Shown here: positions 52,592 to 60,944 of the stretch, piece after piece
Position numbering within the stretch: the first letter of the stretch is position 1
Layout: every line of letters starts with the position of its first letter
Source of the DNA: Streptacidiphilus melanogenes
GTDB taxonomy: Bacteria; Actinomycetota; Actinomycetes; Streptomycetales; Streptomycetaceae
DNA length: 64,000 bases
Direction of reading: 5' to 3'
NCBI RefSeq assembly: GCF_000787835.1
Contig: NZ_BBPP01000005.1
Location: 197,315 to 261,314 of the forward strand
The notes under the pieces: model-generated
Databases searched by the model: none
Seen by the model: the letters and a program-made list of their open reading frames with translations, nothing else
Told to the model about the DNA's origin: nothing
Translations under genes and position numbers: made by a program

Positions 52592-52918
52592 TTAGGAGAA
52601 GATCACGGATCGGAGCTTCAGCCTGTCGCCGAGCTTCTTGCCCGGGTTCATCACGTAGTAGGTGTCACCCTCGCAGTCGGCGTCGAGGAAGACCGTGGCG
52701 GTTGCATCGGTGTAGTTCTCCGGTGCGAACCCCGGGGCATCCTCGGTGGCGAACGGCAGGTTGATGCACTTGCCGCTGTCGGGGTTGGCGATGCCGGTCG
52801 GCACCCCGGGTCCGACCTTGTAGAGGAAGTCGCCTGTCGCCGCGGATGCGGGGCTGGAGGCTGACAAAGTGAAGGCGAGCACGCCGACGGCAGTGACCGC
52901 GGCCTGGCGGAGACGCAT
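52592..52918 (-). CDS. Small secreted protein, unknown function
   Basis: 108 residues; ATG 5 nt after GAAGGG. Signal peptide RLRQAAVTAVGVLAFTLSA with an ASA-type cleavage near residue 27. The mature ~80 residues (YKVGPGVPTGIANPDSGKCI, NLPFATEDAPGFAPENYTDA, TATVFLDADCEGDTYYVM) contain two cysteines that could form one disulfide, and look like a small beta-rich fold found in many Streptomyces secreted hypotheticals. No role is known. Confidence 0.8.
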   Translation of the reverse strand: MRLRQAAVTAVGVLAFTLSASSPASAATGDFLYKVGPGVPTGIANPDSGKCINLPFATEDAPGFAPENYTDATATVFLDADCEGDTYYVMNPGKKLGDRLKLRSVIFS

Positions 52919-53481
52919 GGGTAACCCTTCGGGGCAGGCACCGTACGGTGCCGTCTGATTGATGCGGGATCACCATAGATTTCGCAAAAATGCAGAAACG
53001 GTTCGTTTGGTACATGTCTTCGATCGTGTCGTCCCGACAGAACACCCCGTGCAAGGGCCCCCGACGCTTGAGTCCGAAGCGTCGGGGGCCTTCTGCTGTC
53101 CACCTCCTGCACAGCATGTGGACAGCAGTCCCGCCCGGAGCGGGCAGCGGCACGGAGAATCCCCGGGGCAGGCAGCTCTACTTCGTGCCGCGCCTCCGGT
53201 CGCGGCAGGGGCAGTCGCAGCCGTTCGGCCCGCTGCCGAGCGTGGTGACCACACCCACGGGGCAGGCGCCCCCGCTCGAACAGCTCGGTGCTCCGGTGCA
53301 CGCGCCGAAGAACGACCGCTCCGGCGGCGTCCACGTCCGCTGTCCGGGCTCGGGCCTCAGGATCAGTAGCAGGGGCGGGGCGGCGACACGGCCGCAGCGG
53401 AGGATGCGGTGACTGCCATGCTTCGGAAGGTAGGAGCGGCCAGAACACGCCCTCAACGAACTTGCGGAGACTTGCGCAGCG
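52919..53481. other. 563-bp region without a clear gene
   Basis: It contains an AT-rich segment (52970-53040) that may hold the promoter of the secreted-protein gene, a strong hairpin (GGCCCCCGACGCTT/AAGCGTCGGGGGCC, 53056-53090), and a Cys-rich minus-strand frame around 53178-53400 whose codon bias I do not find convincing. Confidence 0.5.
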
Positions 53482-53652
53482 TCACCCCAGCGCATGGATA
53501 GCCGCCCCGATCAACTTGCGGGCGTTCCCGCCGTAGACGGCCATCCTGGCCATGTCCGAGAACGTCGAGGTGTGCATCTCGACCTCGTGCGGCTGCGTGA
53601 TCGTCAGGAACGCCGACACCAGCTCGACGTTCACCTGCTCCTGGTCGAACAC
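53482..53652 (-). pseudogene. C-terminal fragment of a helix-turn-helix/DUF5753-like regulator
   Basis: 56 residues before the stop read VNVELVSAFLTITQPHEVEM and FSDMARMAVYGGNARKLIGA, a helical tail like that after DUF5753-type domains of XRE regulators. No in-frame N-terminal HTH or start lies upstream, so I call a remnant. Confidence 0.4.
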
Positions 53653-53678
53653 CCAACGGCTGACCCCAACTCCCCCGG

Positions 53679-54020
53679 CTAGCAGGCCGGCCCGATCCTC
53701 ACGACGGCGTCCCTCAGGTGCTTGGCCGGGGTCGCGTGCTCGTTGTAGCCGGGGTTGTCCCACGCCCACGCCGCCTCGGTGCAGTAGCCCGGGTCGGTGG
53801 GGGAGGTTTCCTGGATCATGTCGAAGGTGGCCGCGCAGTCCGGGTACTCGTCGCTGCCGAGGCGCTGGGCGGTGTCGGGCAGGGTGGGGACGCGATACCA
53901 GACAAGGACATCGAGACCGGGGTCGCACGCGTTGTCGCTCCGGGGGCTGGCTGTCGTCGCGCACCCGGCGAGGCCGAGGGTGAGGGCGGTGGCAAGGCCG
54001 AGGGCGACGAGGCGGTTCAT
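53679..54020 (-). CDS. Small lipoprotein, unknown function
   Basis: 113 residues from ATG 54020. Signal peptide NRLVALGLATALTLGLAGC with the lipobox Cys at about residue 20. The mature part has four further cysteines (NACDPG, YPDCAATF, GYCTEA and the C-terminal GPAC) and is acidic. No domain is recognised. It lies in a region of broken genes. Confidence 0.7.
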   Translation of the reverse strand: MNRLVALGLATALTLGLAGCATTASPRSDNACDPGLDVLVWYRVPTLPDTAQRLGSDEYPDCAATFDMIQETSPTDPGYCTEAAWAWDNPGYNEHATPAKHLRDAVVRIGPAC

Positions 54021-54488
54021 GGCGCCAGCGTTCCGCACCTGTTGAGGCCTTGTGATGGGAGTTGCCGGGCTGTGACCCGCTCGTCCGCTTTGTCGTCCCA
54101 GCTGAGCTCTGCCGCCCGCTTCCGGGCCGCTGCGACCCACCGGCGCACTGTCGTGTCGGAGACGTCGATCTGAGGCTGGGACACGGTCCACTGGATTGGC
54201 GCCCGCGGCGACACCTCCTGAGCCTGCACCCGCAGGTCCCCGCCGAGTTCCACTTCACGAGCTCGCCCGACGTGTGGAACTCGAGCAGCGACCCCCACGA
54301 GCGACCGGGCGTACTACGCGAGCTTCCACCTGGACAACAACGGCAGCATCATCTGCCAAGGTGAGGCCGGCTGGGGACTTCTCCGGCCACCAGTTCCACC
54401 CGACCTTGGTCGGCTGCCAGAACCCGTGAACATGAATCGGCCCCGGCGCGCCCGTGGTGGGCGGCCGGGGCCGATTGCGTTGCTGAGG
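54021..54488. other. 468-bp region of gene fragments
   Basis: A minus-strand frame around 54062-54200 reads DVSDTTVRRWVAAARKRAAE, like part of an HTH protein, and a plus-strand frame before 54429 reads YYASFHLDNNGSIICQGEAG. Neither has a start with a ribosome site or full length. They look like debris of accessory genes. Confidence 0.45.
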
Positions 54489-54692
54489 TCAGCCGCGGAC
54501 GATGTTCGCGGCCTGCGGGCCCTTGGGGCCCTGCTCGACGTCGAAGCTGACGGTCTCGCCCTCGACGAGCTCGCGGTAGCCGTTGCCGGTGATCGCGCTG
54601 TAGTGGGCGAAGACGTCCGGGCCGCCGCCGGCCTGCTCGATGAAGCCGAAGCCCTTCTCGGAGTTGAACCACTTCACGGTGCCCTGAGCCAT
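54489..54692 (-). CDS. Cold-shock protein, CspA family
   Basis: 67 residues, a complete cold-shock domain. RNP1 KGFGFIEQ and RNP2 DVFAHYSAI are intact, as is the opening [17 protein letters not shown]. Csp proteins are single-stranded nucleic-acid binders that melt mRNA structure. The start is preceded by GGGAG, whose leader hairpin is described separately. About 85% identical to the product at 56558. Confidence 0.97.
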   Translation of the reverse strand: MAQGTVKWFNSEKGFGFIEQAGGGPDVFAHYSAITGNGYRELVEGETVSFDVEQGPKGPQAANIVRG

Positions 54693-54699
54693 GCTGATC

Positions 54700-54808
54700 T
54701 CCCGTTCGGGACGGAGGGGCCAGCAGATGGTGCTGACCCCTTGGGTTGGTCGCGTCCTCGAACAGCGGGTGAAGCGGTACGGCGGACAGCGAATACGGGA
54801 TCACGCTA
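54700..54808 (-). promoter_or_regulatory. Csp leader and promoter, copy A
   Basis: -10 TAGCGT (54808-54803) gives a leader of about 104 nt. TCCCGAACGGGA (54711-54700) can pair with itself and hide the GGGAG ribosome site, a possible temperature switch. The block is duplicated upstream of the csp gene at 56558. Confidence 0.5.
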
Positions 54809-54884
54809 CGCCGGATGGACGCCGATCGCGATCAGTCGAGCGATACGACATGCGGGCGGACCCGATTCGGTGCCTGCTGGAGTC

Positions 54885-55037
54885 ATGGAACACCCAATCG
54901 TCAGGTTCACGAACGAGCTGATGCGCCTCACCAACGACCTCGACCAGGCAACGGCCGCAGAGTTCGTCAGTCACGTCTACAAGGCCGGCTACGAAGAAGG
55001 ACGCGCCTGGGAGCCGGCCAGCGACTTCGATGAATGA
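54885..55037 (+). CDS. Small protein of 50 residues, unknown function
   Basis: ATG after CTGGAG (4 nt). The product is acidic and helical: EHPIVRFTNELMRLTNDLDQ, then ATAAEFVSHVYKAGYEEGRA and WEPASDFDE. Codon bias is good for a short frame and similar small proteins exist in Streptomyces as I remember. It is divergent from csp copy A; its 5' end overlaps the csp promoter region. Confidence 0.55.
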   Translation: MEHPIVRFTNELMRLTNDLDQATAAEFVSHVYKAGYEEGRAWEPASDFDE

Positions 55038-55248
55038 CACGACCCCGGCGCCCGTAGCGGGCCCCGAGGCCTGCTGAACCCTGCAGGGACGTCATACCTG
55101 CCTCCACCGTGCTACCAGAAGGATCACCTGCCACGGGGGTGGTGCCTGCGCCACCCCGAGTCGGGTCCTGGCGTCAGAGACGGGCGCGGCGCGTTGGGGG
55201 AGGGTGGTCGGTGTCCGGAGCGGAGGCGTGCGGGCATCGGGAGGGGTT

Positions 55249-56474
55249 GTGTCGAGGTTCAGGGAAACGTCGCGGGTGGGTGGCCGGGCGGCAGCGGTCG
55301 TGGTTGCTGCGGTGGTGGCCGTGGCGGTCGCGGTGAGTCCGGCGGCGGCGACGGACCGAACCGGGGCTGGGTTCGGTGGCGGGTCCGGGGGCGGGTTCGG
55401 GCCGCCGAATGCTTCGGCGTTGCAGGCGTCGATCAGCGGTCTGCCGAACCCGGTCATCACCGGCTCGGTGGTCGACGTCGGTGGCACGGACGGAAGTTGG
55501 AGCGGTGTCTCCGGTCTCGGCGACGTGGCCAGGGGGACCGCGCCCACGCCGGACGCGCGGTTCAGGATCGGCAGTGTGACCAAGGTGTTCACCGCGGTCG
55601 TCACGCTGCAACTGGTCGCCGAGCACCGGATCTCGCTCGACCGGAGCATCCAGCACTACCTGCCGGGCGTCCTGCCGGCCGACTTCCCGCCGATCAGCGT
55701 CGCGCAGTTGCTCGACCACACCAGCGGGCTGCCGGGCGTGGACGTCGGCGACGACGAGAACGACCCGGCCGGGTTCGTCGCGCACCGGTTCGACCATCCG
55801 ACGACCGCCCAGATCGAGGCGGCACTCGGCGGGCTGCGGATGAGCTTCGCGCCGGGCACCGCGCAGCAGTACAACGGCATCAACTACTTCCTGCTCGGCA
55901 CGCTCATCGAGCAGGTCACGGGGCACAGCTACGCGGCCGAGGTCGACCGGCGGGTCATCCGCCCGTTGCGGCTGGGCGACACGGAGGCCCCGCCGCGACC
56001 GACTACGACATCCGCGGGCCGCGGCTGCACGGGTACCTGGCCGTCGACACGGACGGCACCGGGACCAAGGACCTCGTCGACGTGACGCGGCAGAGCCCCT
56101 ACCCCTGGGCCGAGGGCGGCATGATCTCGTCGGCCCGCGATCTGGAGGCGCTGATGGAGGGACTGCTGGCCGGACGGCTGCTGCCGCGCGCCGAGCTGAA
56201 CGACATGTTCACCGTCCCTGACGTCGCCTACCTGGGCACCAACCAGTGCCAACTGGGCAGCCCCGGCCGGGCCTGCTTCGGCATGGGCCTGATGAGCGCG
56301 ACGATCGACGGCGTCACCGTCTGGGGCAAGACGGGCTCGCGACCGGGCTACACCGACGGCGTGTTCGCGACCAGGAACAGTGGACGGATCCTGGTGTACG
56401 CGTTCACACCCACCAGCGAGGCCGCCGACACGAACGCGTTCGTTCTCGGCATCGCCCGGGCCGCACTGAGCTGA
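55249..56474 (+). pseudogene. Serine hydrolase (beta-lactamase/DD-peptidase family), frameshifted
   Basis: Two frames together give one full protein. The first (to ~55990) has a signal peptide (AAAVVVAAVVAVAVAV), the active-site SxxK as RIGSVTKVFTAVV, and QYNGINYFLLGTLIEQVTG with the YxN equivalent. The second frame (from ~55990) has TDYDIRGPRLHGYL, WAEGGMISSARDLEALM and WGKTGSRPGYTDGV with the KTG motif. Adding one G in GGAGGCCCCGCCGCG near 55990 restores EAPAATDYDIRG, so a single-base deletion (or sequencing error) splits the gene. Intact members are secreted or membrane-bound penicillin-recognising enzymes. The GTG start is uncertain. It separates the two csp genes. Confidence 0.8.
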
Positions 56475-56477
56475 GCG

Positions 56478-56522
56478 CGCGCAGGCCCCGTACCCCGGTC
56501 CCCCGGGGACGGGGCCTGCGCG
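56478..56522. terminator. Hairpin between serine hydrolase and csp genes
   Basis: CGCGCAGGCCCCG / CGGGGCCTGCGCG, 13-bp perfect arms, with further GC pairing in the loop. Serves both convergent genes. Confidence 0.8.
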
Positions 56523-56557
56523 TGATGCCTGGTGCTTGCCGTGCGTGGTGCGGAAGG

Positions 56558-56761
56558 TCAGCCGCGGGTGACGTTGGCGGCCTGGGGGCCCTTCGGGCCC
56601 TGCTCGACGTCGAAGCTGACCGGCTCGCCCTCTATGAGCTCGCGGTAGCCGTTGGAGTTGATGGCGCTGTAGTGGACGAACACGTCCGGGCCGCCGCCCT
56701 CCTGCGCGATGAAGCCGTAGCCCTTTTCGGAGTTGAACCACTTCACAGTGCCCGTTGCCAT
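56558..56761 (-). CDS. Cold-shock protein, CspA family (second copy)
   Basis: 67 residues: [20 protein letters not shown] opening, DVFVHYSAI as RNP2. It differs from the 54489 copy at about ten positions, mostly conservative, so the genes arose by duplication. A longer in-frame start upstream lies in the leader and is rejected in favour of the ATG behind CGGGAGA. Confidence 0.97.
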   Translation of the reverse strand: MATGTVKWFNSEKGYGFIAQEGGGPDVFVHYSAINSNGYRELIEGEPVSFDVEQGPKGPQAANVTRG

Positions 56762-56888
56762 GCAGGTCTCCCGTTCGGAACGAAGGGCACGCGCGGTGCG
56801 TGCCCTTGCAGCGGTCGCGTCCTCGAACGGCTCGAACAGCAGGGTGCAGCGGCAGTACGGGGGACAGCGAACTACGGTGATCACGCTA
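56762..56888 (-). promoter_or_regulatory. Csp leader and promoter, copy B
   Basis: -10 TAGCGT (56888-56883), leader ~115 nt. Blocks GTCGCGTCCTCGAAC and GGACAGCGAA ... ACGG are shared with copy A (plus-strand reading). The hairpin arm has one change (TTCCGAACGGGA). Confidence 0.5.
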
Positions 56889-56958
56889 CCCGCCACGCCC
56901 CCTCCACGAACCGGTTCCCTTGCAGAACATTCGCCGGAAGCCCGGGGACACTAGGCCC

Positions 56959-57468
56959 ATGAGTGAACGGATCGGGATCAGTTGGGCAGAGATGCGCGTC
57001 CGTCTGGCCGGCGCGCGGAGCTACTGGGTGTGCACGGCGTCCCCGGCCGGGGTGCCGCACGCCATGCCGGTGTGGGGCGTCTGGCTCGGCGAGCGGCTCT
57101 GGTTCAGCACCGGGAGCGGAACGGCCAAGGCCCGGAACCTGACCGCCAACCCGCGGGTGAGCGTGCATCTGGAGAGCGCGGCGGAGGTCGTCTCGGTCAG
57201 TGGCGTCGCGGCGGTCGTGCCCGAGGCCGCGCGGCCGCCGGAGGTGGACGCCGCGTACGCCGCCAAGTACGCGCTGCCGCGGACCGGTGAGCCCGCCACC
57301 ATCGTGATCGGCGGCTCACCCGTCTTCGCGGTGACGCCGCGTCGCGCCCACGGGTGGTTCGAGGGCGCCTTCGCGGAGTCGATGACGCGCTGGCGGTTCC
57401 CGGAGACGGGAGGGGAGCCGGTCGCGGAGGCGATGACCTACCCCGCCGACGCGGTGGAGCCGTCGTAG
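56959..57468 (+). CDS. PPOX-class flavin/F420-binding protein
   Basis: 169 residues. Split-barrel fold: SWAEMRVRLAGARSYWVCTA, SPAGVPHAMPVWGVWLGERL, WFSTGSGTAKARNLTANPRV and VSVHLESAAEVVSVSGVAAV. The K-A-R-N-L and W-F-S-T sites match the F420/FMN phosphate-binding positions. Related enzymes reduce enones, biliverdin or nitro compounds with F420H2 or FMN. The actual cofactor is not decided by sequence. The ATG at 56959 is directly behind CACTAGGCCC, a weak leaderless context. Confidence 0.83.
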   Translation: MSERIGISWAEMRVRLAGARSYWVCTASPAGVPHAMPVWGVWLGERLWFSTGSGTAKARNLTANPRVSVHLESAAEVVSVSGVAAVVPEAARPPEVDAAYAAKYALPRTGEPATIVIGGSPVFAVTPRRAHGWFEGAFAESMTRWRFPETGGEPVAEAMTYPADAVEPS

Positions 57469-57644
57469 CAGCCAAGCCGTCCTCACGCCGAGCCGCAGCC
57501 GCAGCCGCAGTCGCAACTGCCGGGCTGCCGAGCCGCCACAGAGAAACCACAAAGAGGCTTCCTACGCTCGCCGAGCCAGCGGGCGAAGCCCACCGCGCGT
57601 GCCGACGCGCACCCGCCCGCTGCGGAGCTCGGAAGGAGACGACC

Positions 57645-58064
57645 ATGCCCCTCGTCATGCCCAAGCGCGCCCGTCTCGCGGTGGTCGGAATCGCCGTCGC
57701 CGGCACGCTGCTCGCCGGAGGCCCGGCGTTCGCCGCGTCCGGCGGCACGGCGAGCCCGGCCGCGCAGGCCCCGAAGGGCGACGGCGCGCACGCGCTGTGC
57801 CTGCGCGTGCCCAAGCTGCAGCGGCGCATCGAGCGCGACCTGACGCGACTGGCCGGCGGCCAGAACGTGCGCGGCTCGGTCGCCCGCCTGGAGGCGCGCG
57901 TCGCCAACGCGAAGAAGCTGGACCACACCGCGATCGCGACCTACCTGCAGGATCGCCTCAACACCCGTGAGGCGCTGGTCGGCACCCTGAAGCAGCGCCA
58001 GACGGACCTCCAGGGCGTCCAGGCCTGGTGCGGCGCGAACGACAACGGCAAGGGGGCCAAGTGA
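57645..58064 (+). CDS. Secreted helical protein, unknown function
   Basis: 139 residues; ATG 6 nt after GGAAGGAG. Signal peptide (RARLAVVGIAVAGTLLAGGP, cleavage near AFA, residue ~30), then a ~100-residue helical bundle with LCLRVPKLQRRIERDLTRLA and RLEARVANAKKLDHTAIATY, and a second Cys near the C-terminus (QAWCGAND) that may pair with LCLRV. It overlaps the following lipoprotein gene by 4 nt (GTGA), so the two are coupled. Confidence 0.78.
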   Translation: MPLVMPKRARLAVVGIAVAGTLLAGGPAFAASGGTASPAAQAPKGDGAHALCLRVPKLQRRIERDLTRLAGGQNVRGSVARLEARVANAKKLDHTAIATYLQDRLNTREALVGTLKQRQTDLQGVQAWCGANDNGKGAK

Positions 58065-58327
58065 GCACGGGCGCACCCCGCCTTCGGGTCGGCCTCGCCG
58101 CGGCTGCGGTCGCGGCGGCTGCACTCCTCTCCCTGACCGCCTGCGGTGGGGGGAGCGGCAGTGCCGCCGCTCCTGCGGGGGCCGCGTCCAACCCCGCGGC
58201 GTCCGCCCCCGCCGCGGCGCCCTCCGGGGCGACCGGCACGCTGCAGCAGGAGCAGGCGAAGGTCGACGCCGCGCAGTCCGCGGCCGCGGCCGCCGACTCG
58301 GACGCGGCGACCGACCCGAACGAGTAG
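58061..58327 (+). CDS. Small Ala-rich lipoprotein
   Basis: 88 residues from GTG 58061. Signal peptide with lipobox SLTAC (Cys at ~28), then Gly/Ser/Ala-rich sequence and a helical end (LQQEQAKVDAAQSAAAAADS). The short, periodic Ala/Gln helix could pair with the helical secreted protein encoded just upstream. Function is unknown. Confidence 0.68.
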   Translation: MSTGAPRLRVGLAAAAVAAAALLSLTACGGGSGSAAAPAGAASNPAASAPAAAPSGATGTLQQEQAKVDAAQSAAAAADSDAATDPNE

Positions 58328-58385
58328 CCCCGAAGACCGGAAAAGGACGGGGCAGGCCAGGTGAGGCTGTGTCAGGCTGCGCCGC

Positions 58386-60479
58386 ATGGCCTCCTCCGCA
58401 CCGCTCCCGCCCGCACCCGGCCCCGATTCGCTGCCGCGTCAGCTCGCGCGGACGCGGCGTCTCACCCTCGGCGCGCCCACCCGCCTCACCGTGACCGCCG
58501 ATGGCGGGACCGTGCTGTTCCTGCGCGGCCGGGACGGCGCGGACGCGCGCACCTGCCTGTGGGCGCGCGAGCTCGCCACGGGGGAGGAGCGCGTCGTCGC
58601 GGACGGCGCGGACGGAGCCGTCACCGCCTACGGGACCGACGCGACCGGTCGCCGCGCCGCCTTCGTGCGGGCCGGGCGGCTGTGGGTCGCCGACCTCGGG
58701 ACCGGCCCGTCGGGTCCGGCCGCGGCGGACACGGTCCGACCCGTGGCCGGTCCGGTCCGCGTGCACGGCGTGCACGGCGGGGACGGCGGGGAAGCCCGGG
58801 ACGGCGTGGCCGGACCGGTGTCCGATCCGCGGCCGGATCCGACGGGTCGGCGGATCGCCTACCTGAGCGGTCGTGCGCTGCGGGTCGTCGACGTGGACGG
58901 CGGCGGCGACCGCCCGATCGCCGCGCCGGGGCCAGGGGACGGAGCCGAGGTCTCCTACGGGGCGCCGGAGCACGTCGCCCGGGAGTCGATGCTCCGCCAC
59001 CGTGGCTTCTGGTGGTCGCCCGACGGCGAGCGGCTCCTCGTCGCCCGGGTCGACGAGGAGCCCGTCGCCGTCCGGTACGTCGCCGACCCGGCGAACCCGG
59101 CCGTGCCGCCGCGCGCCGTCCGCTACCCGTCCGTCGGAACGGCCAACGCGGACGTGCGGCTCGGGATCGTCGACGCGGTTCGGGGAGGTTGGACCGAGGT
59201 GGCGTGGGACCGGGCCGCCTTCGAGTACCTGACGGGCGCCGGATGGGACGAGCACGGCCCGTTCGCGTCCGTGCAGAGCCGGGACCAGCGGACCGTGCGC
59301 GTCCTCGGCGTCGACGGGTCCAGCGGCGGGACCACGCTGCTGGCCGAACAGCGGGACGACGCGTGGGTGCAGCTCGTGTGGGGCCTGCCGGCGCGGACCG
59401 CCTCCGGTGCGCTGCTCACCCACCTGGACCTCGGTGACACCCGGCATCTCGCCGCCGACGGCGAGCCGCTGACCCCGCCCGGCCTCAACCTGCGCGAGGT
59501 GCTGTGCGTCGACGGCGACGAGGTCCTGTTCAGTGCCACGCCGGAGAGCGACCCGTTCTCGACCCACCTGTGGCGCTGCCGCGTCCCCGGCGGCACGTTG
59601 GAGCGGCTCAGCGAGGAGCCGGGCGTGCACGACGGCGTGCAGCGCGGCGGCACGCTGGTCCGACCGGGCGACGTGGACGACCTCTCCGAGACGCCGGTCG
59701 TGCCGCTGCGGCGGAGGCTGCACCGGGTCGGCGAGCGGCGGCTCTGCACGGCCGTGCACCTGCCGTCCTGGCACACGCCCGGCACCCGGCTGCCGGTGCT
59801 GCTCGACCCGTACGCAGGTCCGGCGATGCAGCGAGTCACCGCGGGTGGCGGCTGGGCGACGCATCTGTCCCAGTGGTTCGCCGAGCAGGGCTTCGTCGTG
59901 CTGGTCGTCGACGGTGTGGGCACACCGGGCCGCGGTCCGCGCTGGGAGCGCGAGGTCCACGGAGACGTCTTCGCGGGTCCGCTGCGGGACCAGATCGACG
60001 CGCTGCACGCGGTCGCCGAGACGTACCCCGAGTACGGGCTGGACCTGGAGCGGGTCGCCATCCGCGGCTGGTCCTACAGCGGCTCGCTCGCCGAGGTCGC
60101 GGTGCTGCGCCGGCCGGACGTGTTCCATGCGGCGGTCGCCGGCGCGGGCGTGACCGACCAGCTGCTCTACGACACGCACTGGCGCGAGCGGTTCCTCGGC
60201 CGGCCGGAAGGCTCACCCGAGGCCTACGCCGCCTGCGACATCCTCCGCGACGCGCCGAAGCTGCGCCGCCCGCTGCTGTTGATGCACGGCCTGGGCGACG
60301 ACAACGTCTTCCCGGTCAGCACACTGCGGCTCTCCCAGGCCCTGCTGGCGGCGGGCCGCCCGCACGAGGTCCTGCCGCTGAGCGGCGCGGGACACCGGGT
60401 GACGCAGGAGGCCGCCGCCGAGAACCTGATCCTGCACCAGCTGGACTTCCTGCGGCGGGCGCTGCGGCTGAAGGACTGA
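58386..60479 (+). CDS. Prolyl oligopeptidase family S9 peptidase (DPP IV-like)
   Basis: 697 residues without signal peptide. The N-terminal ~420 residues form the beta-propeller of the DPP4 type (SYGAPEHVARESMLRHRGFW with WSPDGERLLVARVDE), and the C-terminal alpha/beta-hydrolase domain carries the catalytic Ser at 563 in RGWSYSGSLAEV (G-W-S-Y-S-G; most relatives have G-W-S-Y-G-G), the Asp in LLMHGLGDDNVF and the His in SGAGHRVT. Family enzymes release X-Pro dipeptides in the cytosol. The E-x-E region for N-terminal recognition is not obvious, so specificity is uncertain. Confidence 0.88.
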   Translation: MASSAPLPPAPGPDSLPRQLARTRRLTLGAPTRLTVTADGGTVLFLRGRDGADARTCLWARELATGEERVVADGADGAVTAYGTDATGRRAAFVRAGRLWVADLGTGPSGPAAADTVRPVAGPVRVHGVHGGDGGEARDGVAGPVSDPRPDPTGRRIAYLSGRALRVVDVDGGGDRPIAAPGPGDGAEVSYGAPEHVARESMLRHRGFWWSPDGERLLVARVDEEPVAVRYVADPANPAVPPRAVRYPSVGTANADVRLGIVDAVRGGWTEVAWDRAAFEYLTGAGWDEHGPFASVQSRDQRTVRVLGVDGSSGGTTLLAEQRDDAWVQLVWGLPARTASGALLTHLDLGDTRHLAADGEPLTPPGLNLREVLCVDGDEVLFSATPESDPFSTHLWRCRVPGGTLERLSEEPGVHDGVQRGGTLVRPGDVDDLSETPVVPLRRRLHRVGERRLCTAVHLPSWHTPGTRLPVLLDPYAGPAMQRVTAGGGWATHLSQWFAEQGFVVLVVDGVGTPGRGPRWEREVHGDVFAGPLRDQIDALHAVAETYPEYGLDLERVAIRGWSYSGSLAEVAVLRRPDVFHAAVAGAGVTDQLLYDTHWRERFLGRPEGSPEAYAACDILRDAPKLRRPLLLMHGLGDDNVFPVSTLRLSQALLAAGRPHEVLPLSGAGHRVTQEAAAENLILHQLDFLRRALRLKD

Positions 60480-60497
60480 GCCGGCCCGGAGGAGCGG

Positions 60498-60821
60498 TCA
60501 GACGCCGGTGACGGTGGTCAGCAGGACGACGGCGTCGCTCAGCGCCATCAGGTCGTGCCGCTCCTGCGGAACCTCGGCGAGCTCCCCCGCGCCGAGCGAG
60601 ACCATCCCCCCGGACTCCGTGCTGATCTGCACGCTTCCGGCCAGCACCAGCACGCTGGCCGCGTGCGGGGCGTCGTGCTCACCCAAGACGGACCCCTGGG
60701 TCAGCGCGATGAGGGACTGGCGCAGCATGTTCAGATGCAGCAGCAGCCGCGCGGCGCGTCCGTTGGGCGACTGCCGCGCCTGCTCGAGCTGTCCGCGGGC
60801 GACGAGGGTGAGTTCGTCCAT
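60498..60821 (-). CDS. Cupin-like small protein
   Basis: 107 residues. After a helical start (DELTLVARGQLEQARQSPNG) the rest is a single jelly-roll: RQSLIALTQGSVLGEHDAPH, AASVLVLAGSVQISTESGGM and ELAEVPQERHDLMALSDAVV. The two His/Glu-containing cupin motifs are partly kept (EHDAPH; RHDLMAL), so metal binding is possible. Members with this N-terminal extension usually act as sensors of small ligands or are of unknown use. It is convergent with the S9 peptidase and divergent from argS. Confidence 0.7.
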   Translation of the reverse strand: MDELTLVARGQLEQARQSPNGRAARLLLHLNMLRQSLIALTQGSVLGEHDAPHAASVLVLAGSVQISTESGGMVSLGAGELAEVPQERHDLMALSDAVVLLTTVTGV

Positions 60822-60944
60822 GGGATCAGTGTGGGGTCGACGCCTGCCCTTCGCACGGCGAGGTCCGACCGGACCGGCGTGCGACAGGGCCGGGGCGCCG
60901 CCTAAACCAGGTGCCGGTTGTCGCCTGCTCGGCGAGAATGCCGT

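Noticed and set aside
53178-53400. A Cys-rich peptide (possible RiPP-like precursor) on the minus strand
   Set aside because: No ribosome site, no processing enzymes nearby, and doubtful codon bias.
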